From Streptomyces sp. KMM 9044 (GTDB taxonomy: Bacteria > Actinomycetota > Actinomycetes > Streptomycetales > Streptomycetaceae): 64,000 nt of DNA. A model generated the notes under the pieces. That model searched no databases, was not told the origin of the DNA, and saw nothing but the letters and a program-made list of their open reading frames with translations. The translations under genes were made by a program, and so were the position numbers. The stretch is from contig NZ_CP113910.1 of the NCBI RefSeq assembly GCF_024701375.2, positions 558,001 to 622,000 on the forward strand, given 5' to 3'. Shown here in pieces: positions 44,511 to 53,184 of the stretch. Position 1 is the stretch's first letter, and the number at the start of each line of letters is the position of its first letter.

Positions 44511-44842
44511 CCCGGCGCGCATTGGTGCGACGGGGCGGGCCAGGTGACACCAAGGTGGGTCGGTGAGCTGGGGCTGAGCGCGGCAACTGTCACCGTTTGG
44601 GTATTCCAGTGGTCACCACCCGAGGTTTTTCAATCCGGTTGTCACCGACTTCGGTCGTTGGGGTCGGCGTACGCCGACGGCGGGACCGCTGCGGCTCCTG
44701 CTGACGCGCTGTGGTCGCACCGGTGCTCGTGGGCCGGCCTGCGCCCCCCGGCCGATGTCCCAGGCGGTCGGGCCGGGCTCGGTCCGGCCCCGGGGGGAGT
44801 CACGGTGGTCTGTGATGTGGCGGGACCACCGGCGAGGAGCTG
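44511..44842. other. Intergenic, no gene seen
   Basis: No supported gene between the small protein and the transposon remnants. The segment 44585-44650 is AT richer than its surroundings, which may mark the edge of inserted DNA. Confidence 0.35.
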
Positions 44843-45150
44843 ACACGGCCGGTCGAGGAGTCGATTCGGTACGGGTCGCACGAATCGGCTCCGGTACGCG
44901 TGTTCACGTGGCGGCAGGAACAACGTCGTTGTCCCGGGCCGCCGTTTGTTCAGAGCACCGGTCGTCTGCATGGGGCGGAGAGCGTGGAAGAGGCTCGGTT
45001 CCTGCTCGCTCCGGACTTCGCCGACGAGGTGACGGCCGTTGTTTCGCAGCCGTTCAGGGTGCGCTTCGACGGAGCCGTCGGAGAACGACCACGCGCCCCG
45101 GACCACCTGGTGCGCACGAGGGCCGGTTTCCGGCCCACCACCCGGACTGC
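44843..45150 (+). pseudogene. TnsA-like transposon endonuclease remnant
   Basis: An open frame without a good start reads SIRYGSHESAPVRVFTWRQE, STGRLHGAESVEEARFLLAP, then DFADEVTAVVSQPFRVRFDG and DHLVRTRAGF. This matches my memory of TnsA-like heteromeric transposase endonucleases of actinobacterial Tn7-like elements (bent-helix ESxEEAR block, QPxRxRF strand, PDFLV strand). Here PDFLV has become PDHLV, losing the first catalytic-site context, and the rest of the nuclease domain is gone or scrambled. It is a decayed fragment. Identification is from pattern only. Confidence 0.5.
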
Positions 45151-45215
45151 CGTCCTTCGTCGGTCACCGCCGCGCAGGGAGCCGGCCACGGCCGTCAGAC
45201 CAAGAGCCCGGGGGG

Positions 45216-45450
45216 GACCTGACAGCACACCAGTTGGAGCTGGTCAGGATCCGGCTGGAACACCTGGCGGAAGTCAGGTCCGGCTTCCGCAGCGGGGACC
45301 GGCTTCGGCCGGGGCCGGGCGAGCCGAAACCGGAGTACGCCCCGGACACGGCCACGGTCACCTCGCGGAGGCACGCGAAGGCCGCCGGGTCGCAGGCGAC
45401 GGCACCGGGACGTGACCAACAGCATTCTGCCGCTGCAGGAGACACCGATA
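45216..45450 (+). pseudogene. N-terminal remnant of a TnsB-like transposase
   Basis: In the frame one base from the TnsA-like fragment, the sequence LTAHQLELVRIRLEHLAEVR, then GFRSGDRLRPGPGEPKPEYA and TVTSRRHAKAA, resembles the start of large DDE transposases that follow TnsA-like genes in Streptomyces. The remaining several hundred codons with the DDE triad are absent. It lies immediately downstream of the TnsA fragment in the expected order, which supports both calls. Confidence 0.4.
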
Positions 45451-45660
45451 AGCAAGGCCGCGTCCCAGGTGACGCGATGACGCCATGCGGTTCGGGCTGC
45501 AGCGGCACCGCTGAAGAAGCTCAGTGACAGGTGTCGCGCCCAGGTGACAACCATCTCGCCCAGTCGCACGGGGCCCGCGAGTCGCCGCCCTGATCCCCGA
45601 TTGTCGGCACCACCTGCCACAATTGCCGCGCAACCTCAGCGAAGAAGGCGGTACGGGATC

Positions 45661-48033
45661 GTGACGACACCCCTCCAAGGGTCCATCGAAGGCAGGATCG
45701 CCGAGGAGCTCGGCGTACAGGAGCGGCAGGTCAGGGCCGCCGTGGAACTGCTCGACGGCGGTTCCACGGTGCCCTTCATCGCCCGCTACCGCAAGGAAGC
45801 CACCGAGACGCTCGACGATGCGCAGCTGCGTACGCTCGAGGAGCGGCTGCGCTATCTGCGGGAGCTCGGGGAACGTCGTACGGCGATCCTGGACTCGGTG
45901 CGCGAGCAGGGCAAGCTCACCGAGGAGCTGGAGGCACGGATCCGGGGCGCGGAGACCAAGGCGCGCCTGGAGGACATCTACCTGCCGTACAAGCCGAAGC
46001 GGCGTACCAAGGCGCAGATCGCGCGCGAGGCGGGGCTCGAGCCGCTGGCGGACGGGCTGCTCGGGGATCCGGGCGTCGAGCCCCTCGCCGAGGCCGCCGC
46101 GTTCGTGGACGCCGGCAAGGGTGTCGCCGATGCGCAGGCCGCCCTGGACGGCGCGCGGGCCATTCTCACCGAACGGTTCTCGGAGGACGCGGACCTGATC
46201 GGCGAGCTGCGGGAGCGCATGTGGGTGCGCGGGCGGCTCGCCGCCAAGGTGCGTGACGGCAAGGAGGAGGAGGGCGCCAAGTTCTCCGACTACTTCGACT
46301 TCGCCGAGCCGTTCACCGAGCTGCCTTCGCACCGGATCCTGGCGATGCTGCGCGGCGAGAAGGAGGAGGTCCTGGACCTCGTCCTGGAGCCGGAGGAGGC
46401 GGCACAGGTCCCGTCCTCGTACGAGGGCACGGTGGCCCACCGGTTCGGGATCGCCGACCGGGGCCGCCCGGCCGACAAGTGGCTGCTGGACACGGTCCGC
46501 TGGGCGTGGCGCACGCGCATCCTGGTACATCTCGGGATCGATCTGCGGCTGAGGCTGCGTACGGCGGCCGAGGACGAGGCGGTGCGGGTGTTCGCGGCGA
46601 ATCTGCGCGATCTGCTGCTCGCCGCTCCGGCCGGCACCCGCGCGACCCTCGGTCTCGACCCCGGCTTCCGTACGGGGGTGAAGATCGCCGTGGTGGATGC
46701 GACGGGCAAGGTCGTCGCCACCGACGTGATCCACCCGCACGTCCCGGCGAACCGGTGGGACGAGTCGATCGCCAAGCTGGCCCGGCTCGCGAAGGAGCAC
46801 GCCGTCGAACTGATCGCGATCGGCAACGGTACGGCGTCCCGCGAGACCGACAGGCTGGCCGGCGATCTCATCACCCGTCACCCCGAGCTGAAGCTGACGA
46901 AGGTGATGGTGTCCGAGGCGGGCGCCTCGGTGTACTCGGCGTCCGCGTTCGCCTCGCAGGAGCTGCCCGACATGGACGTTTCGCTGCGCGGGGCGGTGTC
47001 GATCGCGCGTCGGCTCCAGGACCCGCTGGCGGAGCTGGTGAAGATCGACCCGAAGTCGATCGGCGTCGGCCAGTACCAGCACGACCTGTCCGAGGTGAAG
47101 CTGTCGCGCTCGCTGGACGCGGTGGTGGAGGACTGTGTGAACGGCGTGGGGGTGGACGTCAACACGGCGTCCGCGCCACTGCTCGCCCGGGTCTCCGGCA
47201 TCACCTCCGGGCTCGCCGAGAACATCGTGTCCCACCGGGACAGCAACGGGCCGTTCGGGTCCCGCGGTGAGCTGAAGAAGGTGCCGAGGCTCGGCCCCAA
47301 GGCGTACGAGCAGTGTGCGGGCTTCCTGCGGATCCGCGGCGGTGACCCGCTGGACGCCTCCAGCGTGCACCCGGAGGCCTATCCGGTAGTCCGGCGCATG
47401 GTGCAGAAGTCCGGCGAGGAGGTCGCCTCCCTGGTCGGCAACACGGGGGTGCTGCGCTCGCTGAGGCCGCAGGACTTCGTGGACGAGACGTTCGGTCTGC
47501 CGACCGTCTCGGACATCCTCAAGGAACTGGAGAAGCCGGGGCGCGATCCGCGGCCGGCCTTCAGAACCGCCGCCTTCAAGGAGGGCGTGGAGAAGATCTC
47601 CGACCTCTCCTCCGGGATGATCCTGGAGGGTGTGGTGACGAACGTGGCGGCCTTCGGCGCGTTCGTCGACATCGGCGTCCACCAGGACGGCCTGGTGCAT
47701 GTCTCCGCCATGTCGAAGACGTTCGTCAAAGACCCGCGGGACGTGGTGAAGCCGGGCGACATCGTCAAGGTGAAGGTGCTCGACATCGACATTCCGCGCA
47801 AGCGGATCTCGCTGACCCTGCGGCTCGACGACGAGGCGGCGGAGCAGACCGAGGCGGCTCCCGGCGGGCGTCGGCAGCGTGGCGGCGGGCGCCCGCCGCA
47901 GCAGCGCCAGGGGCAGGCCCAGGGTCAGGGCCGTGGTGGGGGCGGCGCGCGTCAGACCCCCGCACCGGCGAACAGCGCGATGGCCGACGCCCTGCGCCGG
48001 GCGGGGCTGGTCGACCCGAAGGGCAAGCGCTAG
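45661..48033 (+). CDS. tex: Tex family RNA-binding protein
   Basis: A 790-residue Tex protein. The N-terminal helical region has [20 protein letters not shown]. The YqgF/RNase-H-like domain reads [20 protein letters not shown], the helix-hairpin-helix domain includes [20 protein letters not shown], and the C-terminal S1 domain spans [20 protein letters not shown] to LRL (about residues 650-725). A Gly/Gln/Arg-rich tail of about 60 residues follows. Tex binds nucleic acid and takes part in transcription or RNA turnover. GTG 45661 is the start. Confidence 0.95.
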   Translation: MTTPLQGSIEGRIAEELGVQERQVRAAVELLDGGSTVPFIARYRKEATETLDDAQLRTLEERLRYLRELGERRTAILDSVREQGKLTEELEARIRGAETKARLEDIYLPYKPKRRTKAQIAREAGLEPLADGLLGDPGVEPLAEAAAFVDAGKGVADAQAALDGARAILTERFSEDADLIGELRERMWVRGRLAAKVRDGKEEEGAKFSDYFDFAEPFTELPSHRILAMLRGEKEEVLDLVLEPEEAAQVPSSYEGTVAHRFGIADRGRPADKWLLDTVRWAWRTRILVHLGIDLRLRLRTAAEDEAVRVFAANLRDLLLAAPAGTRATLGLDPGFRTGVKIAVVDATGKVVATDVIHPHVPANRWDESIAKLARLAKEHAVELIAIGNGTASRETDRLAGDLITRHPELKLTKVMVSEAGASVYSASAFASQELPDMDVSLRGAVSIARRLQDPLAELVKIDPKSIGVGQYQHDLSEVKLSRSLDAVVEDCVNGVGVDVNTASAPLLARVSGITSGLAENIVSHRDSNGPFGSRGELKKVPRLGPKAYEQCAGFLRIRGGDPLDASSVHPEAYPVVRRMVQKSGEEVASLVGNTGVLRSLRPQDFVDETFGLPTVSDILKELEKPGRDPRPAFRTAAFKEGVEKISDLSSGMILEGVVTNVAAFGAFVDIGVHQDGLVHVSAMSKTFVKDPRDVVKPGDIVKVKVLDIDIPRKRISLTLRLDDEAAEQTEAAPGGRRQRGGGRPPQQRQGQAQGQGRGGGGARQTPAPANSAMADALRRAGLVDPKGKR

Positions 48034-48146
48034 GTACCGCGCCGGCCGACGGCCCGGTTCCTCCGCTGTGTGCGGGGGGGGGCCGGGCCGTCGGGCTGTT
48101 CGGCGACGTCCTGGTCAGTGCCCGGTCAAGGCCCGTCCGTACCCGG

Positions 48147-49787
48147 TCAGTGTTCGGTGACCTTGCCGTCGGCCACTTCCAGGCGGCGGGTGACGTGGAC
48201 CGCGTCGAGCATGCGCCGGTCGTGGGTGACGAGGAGGAGGGTGCCCTCGTAGGAGTCGAGAGCCGACTCCAACTGCTCGATGGCGGGCAGGTCGAGGTGG
48301 TTGGTCGGCTCGTCGAGGACGAGGAGGTTGACGCCCCGGCCCTGGAGGAGGGCGAGAGCGGCGCGGGTGCGTTCGCCCGGTGAGAGGGTGACCGCCGGGC
48401 GCATCACATGGTCCGCCTTGAGGCCGAACTTGGCCAGCAGGGTGCGGAGCTCGGCCGGTTCGGTGTCCGGGACCCCGGCGCGGAAGGCGTCCAGCAGTGC
48501 CTCGGTACCGTGGAACAGCGCACGGGCCTGGTCGACCTCACCGAGCAGCACCCCCGAGCCCAGCGCGGCGTGCCCGGCGTCGGTTGGGACGCGGCCCAGC
48601 AGGGCGCCCAGCAGGGTGGACTTCCCGGCACCGTTGGCGCCCGTGACGGCGACCCGGTCCGCCCAGTCGATCTGCAGGGTGACCGGCCCGAGCACGAAGT
48701 CGCCGCGCCTGACCTCGGCGTCCCGCAGCGTCGCCACCACCGCGCCGGAGCGCGGCGCCGCCGCGATCTCCATGCGCAGCTCCCACTCCTTGCGCGGCTC
48801 CTCGACCACGTCGAGGCGTTCGATCATGCGCTGGGTCTGGCGGGCCTTGGCGGCCTGCTTCTCGCTGGCCTCGCTGCGGAACTTGCGGCCGATCTTGTCG
48901 TTGTCGTTGCCCGCCTTGCGACGCGCGTTCTTCACGCCCTTGTCCATCCAGGACCGCTGCGTCCGGGCCCGGTCCTGGAGCGCGGACCTCTTGTCGTCGT
49001 ACTCCTCGTACTCGTCGCGGGCGTGCCGGCGAGCCACCTCCCGTTCCTCCAGGTAGGCCGCGTAGCCGCCGCCGTAGAGGTTGATCCGCCGCTGGGCGAG
49101 ATCGAGTTCGAGGACCTTGGTGACGGTGCGCGTGAGGAACTCACGGTCGTGGCTGACCACGACCGTGCCGGCGCGCAGACCTTTGACGAAGCGCTCGAGG
49201 CGCTCCAGGCCGTCCAGGTCGAGGTCGTTGGTCGGTTCGTCGAGGAGGAAGACGTCGTAGCGGGACAGGAGGAGGGAGGCGAGGCTGACGCGAGCCGCCT
49301 GCCCGCCGGACAGGGCGGTCATCGGCTGGTCCCGGCCGACCGTCAGCCCGAGCGACGCGGTGACCTCCTCCGCGCGTTCGTCGAGGTCTGCGCCGCCCAG
49401 GGCCAGCCAACGCTCCAGGGCGTCCGCGTACGCGTCGTCGGCGCCGGGCTCCCCGTCCACCAGGGCCGAGGTGGCCTCGTCCATCGTCCGCTGGGCCTCG
49501 GCGACGCCGGTGCGGCGGGCCAGGAAGTCCCGGACGGTCTCGCCGGGCCGGCGCTCCGGCTCCTGCGGGAGGTGGCCCACGCTCGCCGTGGGCGGGGAGA
49601 GCCGCAGCTCGCCCTGTTGCGGCGCGGTGAGCCCCGCGAGCAGGCGCAGCAGCGTGGACTTGCCGGCGCCGTTGGCACCGACCAGGCCGATCACGTCGCC
49701 GGGGGCGACGACGAGGTCGAGGCCGCTGAACAGGGAGCGGTCGCCATGGCCGGCGGAGAGGTTCTTGGCGACGAGGGTGGCAGTCAT
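48147..49787 (-). CDS. ABC-F family ATP-binding protein
   Basis: A 546-residue protein with two ABC domains and no membrane segment: Walker A GANGAGKSTLLRLLAG and GANGAGKSTLLGALLG, signatures LSGGQAARVSLA and LSPGERTRAALA, Walker B LLDEPTND and LDEPTNHLD. The charged linker (ARRHARDEYEEYDDKRSALQ onward) is long. ABC-F proteins act on the ribosome, some giving resistance to ribosome-targeting antibiotics; which branch this is cannot be told here. I chose ATG 49787. It is convergent with tex. Confidence 0.93.
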   Translation of the reverse strand: MTATLVAKNLSAGHGDRSLFSGLDLVVAPGDVIGLVGANGAGKSTLLRLLAGLTAPQQGELRLSPPTASVGHLPQEPERRPGETVRDFLARRTGVAEAQRTMDEATSALVDGEPGADDAYADALERWLALGGADLDERAEEVTASLGLTVGRDQPMTALSGGQAARVSLASLLLSRYDVFLLDEPTNDLDLDGLERLERFVKGLRAGTVVVSHDREFLTRTVTKVLELDLAQRRINLYGGGYAAYLEEREVARRHARDEYEEYDDKRSALQDRARTQRSWMDKGVKNARRKAGNDNDKIGRKFRSEASEKQAAKARQTQRMIERLDVVEEPRKEWELRMEIAAAPRSGAVVATLRDAEVRRGDFVLGPVTLQIDWADRVAVTGANGAGKSTLLGALLGRVPTDAGHAALGSGVLLGEVDQARALFHGTEALLDAFRAGVPDTEPAELRTLLAKFGLKADHVMRPAVTLSPGERTRAALALLQGRGVNLLVLDEPTNHLDLPAIEQLESALDSYEGTLLLVTHDRRMLDAVHVTRRLEVADGKVTEH

Positions 49788-49844
49788 CAGACCGCCGATC
49801 CTAGCTCCCCCCACGCGTCCCGCCCCCGGCCCACCTCCCGGCAC

Positions 49845-50885
49845 TCACCGCCGTACCGCCGTCGTCAGGACCGCCCCGGCGGTGCGGGCCACCAGGTAGG
49901 ACTCGGCCTTGACCGTCCTCGGGTCCAGGGGGATGCGGTGGCGGCCCGGTTCCAGGACGCCGTCGAAGACGTCGCGGGTGTGGCTGCGGGCGAGGCGGTC
50001 GAGGCGGTACGCGGTGAGTCGCACCCGGCACGACGCCGTGACCTCGACCTCCGCGTCGGCACCCGCCGGGGCCGAGGAGGCGAGGGTGGTCAGCCGGGTC
50101 AGGCGGCGCTGTCCGGGCGGGCTGCGGTCCAGGGCGTGCTCGGTCTGGGCCACGAGCAGCGGGACGATCGGGGCGTGGCCGTCGACGCAGGGCACGTCGA
50201 CGCCTGCGGCGGCGAAGGCTGCGCGTACGGCGGCCTGTTCGGCGGGGCCGGTCGACCGGTCGAAGACGACGGCGGCGTAACCGCGCAGTTCGTCGGCGGG
50301 GACACCGTCGGTGTCGTGGGCGATGTCGGCGCCGACGCCGATGGCGCGCAGGGCCGCGGCGAGCCTGGCCGGCAGGGCGCCGCGGGCGCCGATCAGCAGG
50401 ACACGGCGGCGGGAGCCCGGGGCGCCGCCGGCCGGCAGGGCGGCGAGGGCCGTGCGGTAGTCCGCGCCGCGGAAGCGGAACGGGCCCAGGCCGTGGTACC
50501 CGTTGAGTTCCAGGTCGGCGTGTTCGTCGGTCTGCCAGGCGAAGTCCCGCCAGATGTAGTCCTCGCCGTCCCGCTCGATGGAGGCGGTCACCGCACCGCA
50601 GCCGAGGTCCTCGCAGTCGGGGCAGCCGTAGACGATGTACCGGCCGGACGGCAGCGGCGCCTCCGTCTCCAGGAGCAGGCTGCGGACCTGGGCGGTGAAG
50701 ATGGCGGGAGGGACGTCGGAGGCGAGCGGGGAGACGGCATCGAGGTCACAGAGGCGGAACAGCAGCGGGTGTCCGTCGACGACGAAGTCGACGAAGTCCC
50801 GGTGGACCTGGTGGTCGCCGCCGGGGAGGAGTCCACCGGCACGGATCGCCGGTGTCAGGCCGAAGGTCGCGTACTCGGCAGACAT
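49845..50885 (-). CDS. Uncharacterised protein with cysteine cluster
   Basis: A 346-residue protein. The N-terminal half (FGLTPAIRAGGLLPGGDHQV, FRLCDLDAVSPLA) contains a CX2CX4C cluster, YGCPDCEDLGCGAVTASIER, which may bind metal. The middle part has a nucleotide-binding-like stretch RRRVLLIGARGALPARLAAA. I do not recognise a family with certainty; a related gene is annotated only as oxidoreductase or hypothetical in my memory. ATG 50885 is the start. It is divergent from the D-amino-acid oxidase gene. Confidence 0.75.
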   Translation of the reverse strand: MSAEYATFGLTPAIRAGGLLPGGDHQVHRDFVDFVVDGHPLLFRLCDLDAVSPLASDVPPAIFTAQVRSLLLETEAPLPSGRYIVYGCPDCEDLGCGAVTASIERDGEDYIWRDFAWQTDEHADLELNGYHGLGPFRFRGADYRTALAALPAGGAPGSRRRVLLIGARGALPARLAAALRAIGVGADIAHDTDGVPADELRGYAAVVFDRSTGPAEQAAVRAAFAAAGVDVPCVDGHAPIVPLLVAQTEHALDRSPPGQRRLTRLTTLASSAPAGADAEVEVTASCRVRLTAYRLDRLARSHTRDVFDGVLEPGRHRIPLDPRTVKAESYLVARTAGAVLTTAVRR

Positions 50886-50951
50886 GCTGTGAGTATTCCC
50901 GCAGCGGGACGGACCTGAGCACTGCATGACATATTCCGCTAACGCCCCCGC

Positions 50952-51907
50952 ATGGAAACCGAACCGGTTTTCGATGTCCGCGTGATCGGCGGCGGGGTCG
51001 TCGGGCTGACGGCGGCCGTCGTCCTCGCCGAGCGGGGCGCACGGGTACGGCTGTGGACACGCGACCCGGTCGAGCGGACCACCTCGGCGGTTGCCGGGGC
51101 GCTGTGGTGGCCGTACCGGATCGAGCCGGTGGCGTCGGCGCACGCGTGGGCACTGCGTTCGCTGGACGTGTACGAAAGCTGGCGGCGCGGCCGGAGGTCA
51201 CCGGCGTACGGATGGTCGAAGGGGTACTGGGCGGGACCGCGCTGGACGAGGTCGGTGTCCGGGCCGCCGCGCGGCTGCCGGGGCTGCGGGTGTCGAGCGC
51301 CGAGGAGCACCCGTCGGGGCCGGGTGTGTGGGCCCGGCTGCCGCTCGTCGACATGCCGGCCCGTCTGCCCCGGCTGCGGAGGCGGTTCGTGGCCGCGGGC
51401 GGAGTGGTGGAGGAACGCGCGGCGACGGACCGCGCTCAGGCGGACGCCCCGGTCGTGGTGAACTGCGCGGGGCCGGGGACACGCGACCTGGTGCCCGATC
51501 CCGCGGTGCGTCCGGTGCGGGGGGGGCAGCTGGTCGTGGTGGAGAACCCGGGGATCCGTACCTGGACGGTCTCCACGGCCGCCGACGGAACGACGGCGTA
51601 CGCCTTCCCGCAGCCGGGGCGGCTGGTGCTGGGCGGTACGGCGCAGGAGGACGACTGGTCCCTGGAGCCGGATCCCGCTCAGACCGAGGCGAACGCGCGG
51701 CGGTGTGCGGTACTGCTGCCCCTGGTCGTGGGAGCGCGGATCCTGGAGCACCGGGTGGGGCTGCGGCCCGCCCGGGACACCGTCCGCCGCGAACGCGAGC
51801 CGCTCCCGGACGGGCGGACGCTGGTGCACCACTACGGCCACGGCGGCGCGGGGGCCACCGTGGCCTGGGACTGCGCGCAGGAGGCGGCGGAACTCGCCCT
51901 GGGGTGA
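50952..51907 (+). pseudogene. dao: D-amino-acid oxidase, frameshifted
   Basis: ATG 50952 opens a normal DAO N-terminus (VRVIGGGVVGLTAAVVLAER, AVAGALWWPYRIEP, SLDVYE). After DVYE the frame fails, and conserved sequence continues in another frame: LAARPEVTGVRMVEGVLGGT, RPVRGGQLVVVENPG, RTLVHHYGHGGAGATVAWDC. One base is missing in the GAAAG at about 51174-51178. Restoring it gives about 318 residues with the FAD motif, substrate Arg region and C-terminal GHGGAG intact. The enzyme would oxidise D-amino acids to keto acids. As written it is broken. Confidence 0.88.
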
Positions 51908-52020
51908 GGGCCGGTGCGGCGGCCGGCCGGGCCGGTGCTTGCGGCGACGGCCGGATCGACTGCCGGCCCTCAGCCCCGATCCACCGGCTGATGCCTGTGG
52001 ACAGGCTTTCCGGAAACGAA

Positions 52021-52089
52021 GAGATGCCTTGCGACCTGCGATAATGGGCTTGTCTAGAGTCCGGAACCGCACGATCAGCAAGGCATCTC
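52021..52089. repeat. Inverted repeat upstream of the IS1380-type transposase
   Basis: GAGATGCCTTGC (52021-52032) and GCAAGGCATCTC (52078-52089) are perfect 12-bp inverted repeats with 45 bases between. The second arm ends four bases before the transposase GTG. It may be part of the element end or fold into a hairpin that limits transposase translation. Confidence 0.75.
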
Positions 52090-52093
52090 GTAC

Positions 52094-52909
52094 GTGCAAT
52101 CTTCCCATGTCCCTGTCCATGTTTCCGCACTCTTCGACGAACCGAATCTGATCGCGGATGCGGGGCTGCTGCCGCTGGTCCGGATCGCCGAGCGGGCCGG
52201 AATGCCCGAGCTGGCCGCCCAGGTCCGCATCGACGGGGCCGCCACCAGCGGCGGCGCCCATGCGCCTGCCAAGGTGATGTCACTGCTCGGTGCGATGTGC
52301 ACCGGGGCCGATGCCATCGACGACGCCGACCGGTTGCGGCACGGCGCGATGGACCGGGCCTTCACCGGGATACGTGCCCCGTCCACGCTGGGCACCTTCC
52401 TGCGGTCCTTCTCCCACGGCCACAACCGCCAACTGCACCGGGTACACCGCGAGTTCCTCACCCGCCTCGCGACGCACACCCCGCTGCTGCCCGGCGCCGG
52501 ACAGGGCGAATTGTTCACCTCCTGGCGCTACCACCCCGTCTTCACCAACAGCCCCTTCACCATGCTGGAGGCAGAACTGCACCACCGGCAACACGCGATC
52601 GCCGACGGCAAGTCCCCGGCCCTCGCGCACCTGCCCTCCGGCGACTTCCAGGCCAACGCCGCCTGGCTGACCCTGTGGGCGATGTCCCACAACCTGCTGC
52701 GGGCCGCCGGCACCCTGGCCTCGGTCTTCCACGCCAAGGCCACCACCGCCCCCCTGCGCGCCCACCTGGTGCACGTCCCCGCCCGCCTGGCCCGCACCGC
52801 CCGCACCGCCCGCACGAAGCCGACCGCCCACCTGCCCGCCAACTGGCCCTGGCGCGACGCCTGGCTGAGCCTGTTCGACGCCGTCCACCACCCACCCGCA
52901 CCGGCCTGA
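52094..52909 (+). mobile_element. IS1380-family transposase with internal in-frame deletion
   Basis: GTG 52094 opens a 271-residue frame. Residues 1-136 match the N-terminus of Streptomyces IS1380-type transposases (HVSALFDEPNLIADAGLLPL, IRAPSTLGTFLRSFSHGHNR). Residues 137-271 match the C-terminus (GELFTSWRYHPVFTNSPFTM, HLPSGDFQANAAWLTLWAMS). About 200 central residues that normally lie between HTPLLPGA and GELF, including the first catalytic Asp region (FIDIDST type), are absent. The reading frame is kept across the join near 52500. It cannot transpose alone. Exact element ends were not found. Confidence 0.85.
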
Positions 52910-52920
52910 CCGCCCCCGCG

Positions 52921-52997
52921 CACCGAGCACCGAGCACCGCGCACCGAGCACCGAGCACCGAGCACCGAGCACCGAGCACCGAGCACCGAGCACCGAG
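52921..52997. repeat. Eleven tandem 7-bp repeats
   Basis: Eleven head-to-tail copies of CACCGAG; only copy 3 differs (CACCGCG). The array starts 12 bases after the transposase stop and may lie at or just outside the right end of the element. Spacer-free, 7-bp periodicity excludes CRISPR. Confidence 0.92.
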
Positions 52998-53184
52998 CAC
53001 ACCCTGACGGCCGCACCGGCCCCCGGCGACACCGCCCATCACGTCGTCCCCGACACCGAAAGACCCCGGACAGGCCGCGACCCGCGCGCGGCGGGCACCA
53101 CACACCCCGAAACCCCTACCCCGCACCGGCAACCCGCCTCGGCGAGAGATGGGACCCGCAAGAGATCAGCCGGCGGATTCGGGC

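Noticed and set aside
45358-47700. A 780-codon open frame antisense to tex
   Set aside because: It mirrors tex codon structure at high GC, has no ribosome site and no recognisable domain; tex itself is unmistakable.
48068-48078. Frameshift or terminator at the G run after tex
   Set aside because: The run lies after the tex stop with no gene frame to disturb and no paired arm to form a hairpin.
48408-50918. An 836-codon plus-strand frame over the ABC-F and unknown genes
   Set aside because: Spans two real opposite-strand genes and the gap between them, so it cannot be one gene.
52921-52997. Possible CRISPR array
   Set aside because: Units are 7 bp and contiguous with no spacers; no cas genes are nearby.
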